The notes under the pieces are model-generated. The model had not been told where the DNA came from, did no database searches, and saw only the letters and a program-made list of their open reading frames with translations. 64,000 nucleotides of DNA from Mucilaginibacter sabulilitoris. GTDB taxonomy: Bacteria > Bacteroidota > Bacteroidia > Sphingobacteriales > Sphingobacteriaceae. Location of the stretch: positions 558,001 to 622,000 of the forward strand of contig NZ_CP139558.1 in NCBI RefSeq assembly GCF_034262375.1, given 5' to 3'. The position numbers were made by a program, and so were the translations under genes. Each line of letters starts with the position of its first letter. Within the stretch, counting starts at the first letter, position 1. This document shows positions 59,612 through 64,000 of the stretch, in pieces.

Positions 59612-60228
59612 AGGAATGAAACTGCTAAAAGTGAATATAAAAATATACAGCCTACGTCGCAAATTACTTTGGCCACCAGATAAAAGTGATAGTTATTTAC
59701 ATACATCATATAGCTAAAAAAGGCATAATAGAAAAAATTTGTTAATGCATAAAATAACAGGCCTATAGTAGCGTAAAAAGGGGGGTAACTGAGCAGGTCG
59801 AGATATTCGTCGGAATTATTGATCAGGTTGTAATAATAAATACATACCAGGGTGGCTAATATGGTGTTTTGTACTACAATGGCTATTGTTCCTAAGGTCC
59901 AGAAACCCTGTATAAAAAACATGTCGATAAGCGTTAATACAATACCTGCAGCAATGGCTATATAGACCTTTTTTCTGTAGGCTTTTCTTTTATCTAAAGA
60001 CGCCATAAATTGCCCGAACACGATCATCTCTATAATTCCTTCAAAATTGTTGCACCATGCGTTTGTGTTATGCCAATTAAGCCAGTTAAACAAATTAACG
60101 TATTCGTAAATAATAACAAAGGACAGAAATGGAAGGAATATTCTGAAGTTTTGATCAAGTTTTTTATAAAAGCGTAAGCAGCTTATAAAGGCAAGTAGTT
60201 CAAAAACGAAATACAAATAATCTAACAT
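59581..60228 (-). CDS. Multi-pass membrane protein, likely sensor partner of the kinase
   Basis: A 215-residue protein with six or seven hydrophobic segments (for example LYFVFELLAFISCLRFY, IFLPFLSFVIIYEYVNLF, YIAIAAGIVLTLIDMFFI, TIAIVVQNTILATLVCIYYY, FYATIGLLFYALTNFFYYAFF and LYSLLAVSFLCF). No known family recognised and no catalytic motif. Its end overlaps the kinase gene by 31 bases, so the products are made together. As the kinase has almost no sensor region, this protein may receive the signal; that is inference. The DNA upstream is A+T-rich. Confidence 0.8.
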   Translation of the reverse strand: MLDYLYFVFELLAFISCLRFYKKLDQNFRIFLPFLSFVIIYEYVNLFNWLNWHNTNAWCNNFEGIIEMIVFGQFMASLDKRKAYRKKVYIAIAAGIVLTLIDMFFIQGFWTLGTIAIVVQNTILATLVCIYYYNLINNSDEYLDLLSYPPFYATIGLLFYALTNFFYYAFFSYMMYVNNYHFYLVAKVICDVGCIFLYSLLAVSFLCFSRTKKLS

Positions 60229-60320
60229 CAGCAGTAATAATGACCTTTAAAAGAAAAAGCTAAAATAGAATATTCATTTTAGCTTTTTAGAAGGTTAATT
60301 ACGATAACAGGTATATTTTG

Positions 60321-60680
60321 TTAGCAATATGGCGGACAAGCTTTGCCCCTGTTAAATGGTTCCATGCCTTCATCGGTATCAGTCAACGCGCTATTGCTTG
60401 CAATAGCATCCGTATGTCCATCACCTTTATCAACTGTACCCATAATAATTGCGGTGGTTTGATTAGGGTAATGTGGCTCGTCATGGTCATAAGCTGCCAG
60501 GTAAATTCTTACGCCGGTAGCACTTGCAGGCAATTTATTAATGAAATCTTTAAAATGATCAAGGGAGATCCAGATAGACTCAGTGTCGTTAATACTATGA
60601 GCCTTATCAATGAGTTGTTTCCTGGTAGCATGGTAATTTTTTACCATTTTTTTAGCGGTAGTTAATTCAATCTGTTCCAT
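60321..60680 (-). CDS. Uncharacterised 119-residue protein
   Basis: Not recognised. Soluble: MEQIELTTAKKMVKNYHATR, an IWISLDHFKDFINKLPASATGVRIYLAAYDHDEPHYPNQTTAIIMGTV core with alternating strands, and an acidic then cysteine-containing tail (GMEPFNRGKACPPYC). No signal peptide. The ALTDTDEGMEPFNRGKACPP segment looks conserved in style, possibly a surface loop. It is alone, about 240 bases from the LUD gene. The reading frame has good coding character and no rival frame. Confidence 0.65.
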   Translation of the reverse strand: MEQIELTTAKKMVKNYHATRKQLIDKAHSINDTESIWISLDHFKDFINKLPASATGVRIYLAAYDHDEPHYPNQTTAIIMGTVDKGDGHTDAIASNSALTDTDEGMEPFNRGKACPPYC

Positions 60681-60917
60681 CAGTTTGTAGTTTTTAGTTA
60701 TACCAAGCTACTAATTCCATAATAAAGTACGGGTGATTTTTTAATGAGTTGTGTACGATATTAACAGAATTAAACAGCCTGGGCTGGGATTAAGGAACTA
60801 AATTAGCGATCAAAAAGCAAAGCGGTGCAACTTACTTTTGATAATTTATGATTAAATAATAGCTTTTTCTTATAAGTTATAAATTATCGTAAAAGGCTCG
60901 TAATAATTAACTTATTG

Positions 60918-61568
60918 CTAAGAGGTAACGCTGTCATCCAGTAAAAAAACGAAGAGCTCTTTGGGGCCATGAGCGCCGAGCACAAGCGTTTTTTCAATAT
61001 CGGCTGTGCGGCTTGGCCCGGTAACGTTACTGATCATGGAAGGTAATCGCGATCCGTATTTGTTTTTCAGGAGTTTAAAGCCATCCTTAAGATCGAGAAC
61101 CATTTGCGATGTGTAGGCCAGCACAATATGTACGGGAGGATATATGCTTAAGCGCCTGCCCGCCATATTTCCGTTTGACAGCAGGATACTGCCATTGCGG
61201 GCTATTAATGCTTCGCAGAAGGTAAAACCAACCTCGGCCTGTTCAAAGTCTTTGTCGGTTTCATAAAAAGGATATTCAAAGCGGGTTAGTATTTCCTGTA
61301 AGCCAGGTTCCCAGCAGTATATTTTATGCCAGCTGCGTTCTTCGGCAAGGGTAAGCAGTGTTTCAATGAATTGTATTTCATCCTCGCAAAAAACAAATTG
61401 CCCGTTAACAGCGGTAAATTGCTCGGCGAAAATTACTTCGGGAATTTCATCAGCAGGGGCATAATGCGGCAGGTCTTCCAGCTGGGGATATGGGTTGTCC
61501 CGCTTTTCAAGAAGCGCCTTGCGTATTTTTTTAAGAAGCTTTTCTTTTGATGTAGTAATATCCCTCAT
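60918..61568 (-). CDS. LUD-domain protein (LutC/YkgG family)
   Basis: A 216-residue protein of the LUD family, related to LutC of L-lactate oxidation. Starts MRDITTSKEKLLKKIRKALL (ATG at 61568). Family motifs: EVGFTFCEALIARNGSILLSNGNMAGRRLSIYPPVHIVLAYTSQMV and the C-terminal VTGPSRTADIEKTLVLGAHGPKELFVFLLDD. LutA and LutB partners are not adjacent, so lactate use is unproven. A GTG six codons earlier would start inside the ftsH terminator and is rejected. In Bacteroidota it commonly follows ftsH, as here. Confidence 0.9.
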   Translation of the reverse strand: MRDITTSKEKLLKKIRKALLEKRDNPYPQLEDLPHYAPADEIPEVIFAEQFTAVNGQFVFCEDEIQFIETLLTLAEERSWHKIYCWEPGLQEILTRFEYPFYETDKDFEQAEVGFTFCEALIARNGSILLSNGNMAGRRLSIYPPVHIVLAYTSQMVLDLKDGFKLLKNKYGSRLPSMISNVTGPSRTADIEKTLVLGAHGPKELFVFLLDDSVTS

Positions 61569-61577
61569 AGTAAAAAA

Positions 61578-61607
61578 TAAAGCCACCAGCTTGCTGGTGG
61601 CTTTTTT
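61578..61607 (-). terminator. Terminator between ftsH and the LUD gene
   Basis: AAGCCACCAGC / GCTGGTGGCTT stem with a two-base loop. On the minus strand it is followed by TTTATTTTTTA, 4 bases after the ftsH stop and directly before the LUD start at 61568. Confidence 0.8.
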
Positions 61608-61610
61608 AAT

Positions 61611-63710
61611 TTATGCTTTGGAGTCTTGCCCGTCAACCCTTGAAAGTTCAGGGTTGGTAATGTTTTCGGGTATGGCGTTGTTATCAACGTCGGGGTTTAG
61701 CGCAGCTTCACCGTTCACAAATTTATCATAAGTGGTACGTTCATCAAAAGGCCGTTTACCCAATATCTCTTCCAGGTCTGACTGGAACAGCACTTCTTTC
61801 TCCAATAGCTTTTGAGCTATCTTCTCCAAACCGTCGCGTTTTTCATTCAACAAATCTTTTGTTTTCTGATAAACAACATCAACCAGTTTGCGCACTTCGT
61901 TGTCAATCATTTCGGCAGTGGTATCAGAGTATGGTTTGTTAAACTGGTACTCACCCTGCGGGTCATAGAATGATACGTTACCTACACTATTGTTCATACC
62001 ATAAATTTTGGTCATGGCATAAGCAAGCTTGGTAATACGTTCCAGATCGCTCAACGCGCCGGTAGATATTTTACCGAAAACGATGTCTTCGGCAACGCGG
62101 CCACCCATTGATACGCTCATTTCATCGAGCAATTGCTCTGTGGTATATAAAAACTGCTCTTTTGGCAGGTATTGAGCATAACCCAGGGCGGCAACACCAC
62201 GGGGCACAATAGAAACCTTTACCAATGGGTCGGCATGTTCCAGGAACCAGCCGGCTATAGCGTGACCAGCTTCGTGGTAAGCAACAATGCGTTTTTCTTC
62301 GGGAGAGATGATCTTGTTTTTCTTTTCGAGGCCACCGATAACACGGTCAATAGCATCCTGAAAATCGGCCATATCAACAGCTTCTTTGTTTTTACGGGCG
62401 GCTATTAATGCAGCCTCGTTACAAACGTTAGCAATTTCGGCGCCGGCAAAACCTGGTGTTTGGGCTGATAATTTTTTAGCGTCAACACCATCTGATAACT
62501 TAATAGGTTTTAAATGCACCTTAAATATTTGCTCACGGCCAATCAGATCGGGCTTGTCAATAGATACTTGTCTGTCAAAACGGCCCGGGCGTAATAACGC
62601 CGAATCCAGCACGTCCGGACGGTTGGTTGCCGCCAGGATAATAATGCCCGAGTCGGTACCAAAACCATCCATTTCAACCAATAACTGATTCAGGGTGTTT
62701 TCGCGCTCGTCATTACCGCCTACTATATTGTTTTTACCACGGGCACGGCCAATGGCGTCAATCTCATCAATAAATATGATACATGGGGCCTTATCCTTAG
62801 CCTGGCGGAACAAATCGCGCACACGTGATGCACCCACGCCCACAAACATCTCCACAAAGTCAGATCCTGACAGCGAGAAGAAAGGTACCTGTGCCTCGCC
62901 GGCAACCGCTTTGGCCAATAAGGTTTTACCTGTACCAGGTGAGCCTACAAGCAATGCTCCCTTTGGTATTTTACCACCAAGGTTGGTGTACTTTTTAGGG
63001 TTTTTAAGAAAATCGACAATTTCCATTACTTCCTGTTTAGCCTCTTCAAGGCCCGCCACATCGTTAAATGTTACCGACACCTGGGCTTCTTTATCAAACA
63101 GGGTAGCTTTTGATTTTCCGATATTAAATATCTGACCGCCTGGGCCACCGCCAGAACCGCCACTCATGCGGCGCATGATAAATATCCATACACCAGCAAA
63201 CAGGATCACCATAATAACGCCTTGCACCAGCCAGTTAGACAAGAAACTTTCATGCCCCTGCTCGTACTGGATAGGAACTTTCTGCTCTTCGGGCATATCT
63301 TTTTCAGCATTAAGAACAGACTGCTTTAGGCTTTCGTATGAAGCATCGGTAAAAGTGTACTGAGGGCCGTTATTGGCTGTATTGAACAAACGCTGCTCTT
63401 TATTGGCATTTGCGTATTGAGGTTTTTTCAGGCTTTCTTTTTTAATGTAAACCTCTGCAACCACCAGGTCGCCGCTTTTGTAGGCTACCAGCTTTTCAAC
63501 ATCGTTGCCTTTTAGCATAGTCTCAAAATCCTGGAAATTGATGTTTTTGCCTGAGCCACCGCTTAATAGCGTAGGTACCAGCAGGAATGCTAAAATCACA
63601 ATGCCATAAAGCCACATAATGTTAAACTTAGGTGGTTTAGGTGGCGATTTTTTATTTAGTATCTTCCTAATAGGTCTCGGACTTTCTGATTTATTATCTT
63701 TATCTTTCAT
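61611..63710 (-). CDS. ftsH: ATP-dependent zinc metalloprotease FtsH
   Basis: A 699-residue membrane AAA+ protease that degrades membrane and regulatory proteins. Two N-terminal helices (about 30-47, [19 protein letters not shown]; about 152-170, [16 protein letters not shown]) flank a periplasmic domain. AAA core: Walker A GSPGTGKT (about 258-265), Walker [13 protein letters not shown], and [26 protein letters not shown]. Zinc protease HEAGHA (about 481-486) with the third ligand in [12 protein letters not shown]. The basic, proline-rich start ([20 protein letters not shown]) is usual in Bacteroidota. It ends at a terminator; rsfS lies upstream. Confidence 0.97.
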   Translation of the reverse strand: MKDKDNKSESPRPIRKILNKKSPPKPPKFNIMWLYGIVILAFLLVPTLLSGGSGKNINFQDFETMLKGNDVEKLVAYKSGDLVVAEVYIKKESLKKPQYANANKEQRLFNTANNGPQYTFTDASYESLKQSVLNAEKDMPEEQKVPIQYEQGHESFLSNWLVQGVIMVILFAGVWIFIMRRMSGGSGGGPGGQIFNIGKSKATLFDKEAQVSVTFNDVAGLEEAKQEVMEIVDFLKNPKKYTNLGGKIPKGALLVGSPGTGKTLLAKAVAGEAQVPFFSLSGSDFVEMFVGVGASRVRDLFRQAKDKAPCIIFIDEIDAIGRARGKNNIVGGNDERENTLNQLLVEMDGFGTDSGIIILAATNRPDVLDSALLRPGRFDRQVSIDKPDLIGREQIFKVHLKPIKLSDGVDAKKLSAQTPGFAGAEIANVCNEAALIAARKNKEAVDMADFQDAIDRVIGGLEKKNKIISPEEKRIVAYHEAGHAIAGWFLEHADPLVKVSIVPRGVAALGYAQYLPKEQFLYTTEQLLDEMSVSMGGRVAEDIVFGKISTGALSDLERITKLAYAMTKIYGMNNSVGNVSFYDPQGEYQFNKPYSDTTAEMIDNEVRKLVDVVYQKTKDLLNEKRDGLEKIAQKLLEKEVLFQSDLEEILGKRPFDERTTYDKFVNGEAALNPDVDNNAIPENITNPELSRVDGQDSKA

Positions 63711-63727
63711 TTCTTTCGTTACGAGCT

Positions 63728-63761
63728 CAAACTTACAATCTATAATTTAAAAATTTACAAA
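63728..63761 (-). promoter_or_regulatory. Bacteroidota-type promoter of ftsH
   Basis: On the minus strand, TTTG (63758-63761) and TAAGTTTG (63728-63735) are separated by 22 bases, the same spacing as at def. The ATG is 17 bases after the -7 box. Confidence 0.7.
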
Positions 63762-63806
63762 GGTTTAGTACCATGACTCTGCCCGGCAGGTTTTTGTGAC
63801 GAATGT

Positions 63807-64000
63807 TTAAGCACTTTTATAATATTTAATTTCGGCATCACCCCACAAATCCTCTACGCCATAAAATTCACGTTTATCGGTTCTGAACACGTGGACCACA
63901 ACGTCCACATAATCAAGCAGTATCCACTCTCCATATTCCAAACCCTCTTTTCGCCAGGGTTCTACCTGTGTGGCTTTGAAAATCTCATCTTCAATACTGC
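63807..64000 (-). CDS. rsfS: Ribosome silencing factor RsfS (C-terminal part)
   Basis: The final 64 codons of a gene whose start lies beyond the window. It reads SIEDEIFKATQVEPWRKEGL then EYGEWILLDYVDVVVHVF, RTDKREFYGVEDLWGDAEIK and YYKSA, then TAA. This is the core of the RsfS/Iojap fold (EGL-x-x-GEWILLDYxDVVVHVF), which binds ribosomal protein uL14 and blocks subunit joining in starvation. The order rsfS then ftsH is standard in Bacteroidota. Only the partial sequence is visible. Confidence 0.93.
   Translation of the reverse strand, partial: SIEDEIFKATQVEPWRKEGLEYGEWILLDYVDVVVHVFRTDKREFYGVEDLWGDAEIKYYKSA

Noticed and set aside
1..64000. CRISPR array, prophage, integrative element, toxin-antitoxin pair or polysaccharide utilisation locus
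   Set aside because: No regularly spaced direct repeats, phage or conjugation genes, toxin-antitoxin-like pairs or SusC/SusD genes were seen; the only mobile element is the IS4-family copy.

Overview
This window looks like ordinary chromosome of a Bacteroidota bacterium, most likely a Sphingobacteriaceae member close to Mucilaginibacter or Pedobacter. That placement is inferred from protein families, not from a search. The evidence is: Bacteroidota-type -7 promoter boxes (TAnnTTTG) in front of many housekeeping genes; ECF sigma/FecR/STN signalling genes; PA0069-type radical SAM, M61, DUF4199, DUF2752, TM2, DUF6249 and DUF2809 families; the order rsfS-ftsH-LUD; and many short inverted repeats between genes. 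I see no rRNA, tRNA, CRISPR array, phage or plasmid gene.

Layout. 0-9.6 kb: NifU-like scaffold, peptide deformylase, M16 peptidase, hypoxanthine phosphoribosyltransferase, a frameshifted secreted gene, mfd, and small membrane proteins (DUF4199, DUF2752, TM2). 9.8-16.4 kb: M28 peptidase, serS, rsmI, lnt and a YpfJ-like zinc protease. 16.8-20.8 kb: a four-gene signalling cluster (DUF6134 protein, ECF sigma factor, FecR anti-sigma, and an STN protein ending in a surface-repeat barrel instead of a TonB receptor). 21-25 kb: HtrA protease, dapF, and a second ECF sigma factor with its membrane partner. 25.2-28.7 kb: a stress-like set (51-aa membrane peptide, DUF892 ferritin-like protein, Ku, SIMPL protein, DUF6249). 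28.7-36.5 kb: DinB protein, histidine kinase, gltX, methyltransferase, a small gene broken by a stop codon, an APC permease and a beta-propeller lipoprotein. 36.5-46.9 kb: M61 protease, a MarR-RND-TolC efflux operon, a receiver protein overlapping a BadF-type kinase, and an amidase. 46.9-54.7 kb: glnS, an epimerase/SDR operon, a second TM2 protein, Nif3, a zinc-ribbon protein and a complete IS4-family insertion sequence. 54.7-64 kb: DinB, DUF2809, a phosphodiesterase, a radical SAM protein, a membrane sensor/kinase/regulator operon, LUD protein, ftsH and the end of rsfS.

The most notable points are: (1) the sigma/FecR/STN cluster whose outer-membrane partner has no TonB plug; (2) a complete 1395-bp IS4-family element with perfect 16-bp ends and an 11-bp target duplication, which split the terminator of the zinc-ribbon gene and carries an inward-facing terminator at each end; (3) two small genes broken by single-base changes; (4) at least three families of intergenic inverted repeats, some supplying stop codons or terminators; (5) two TM2 paralogues of identical length (about 62% identical), one lacking the canonical motif residues. 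Promoter boxes also move several gene starts (mfd, M16 peptidase, gltX).
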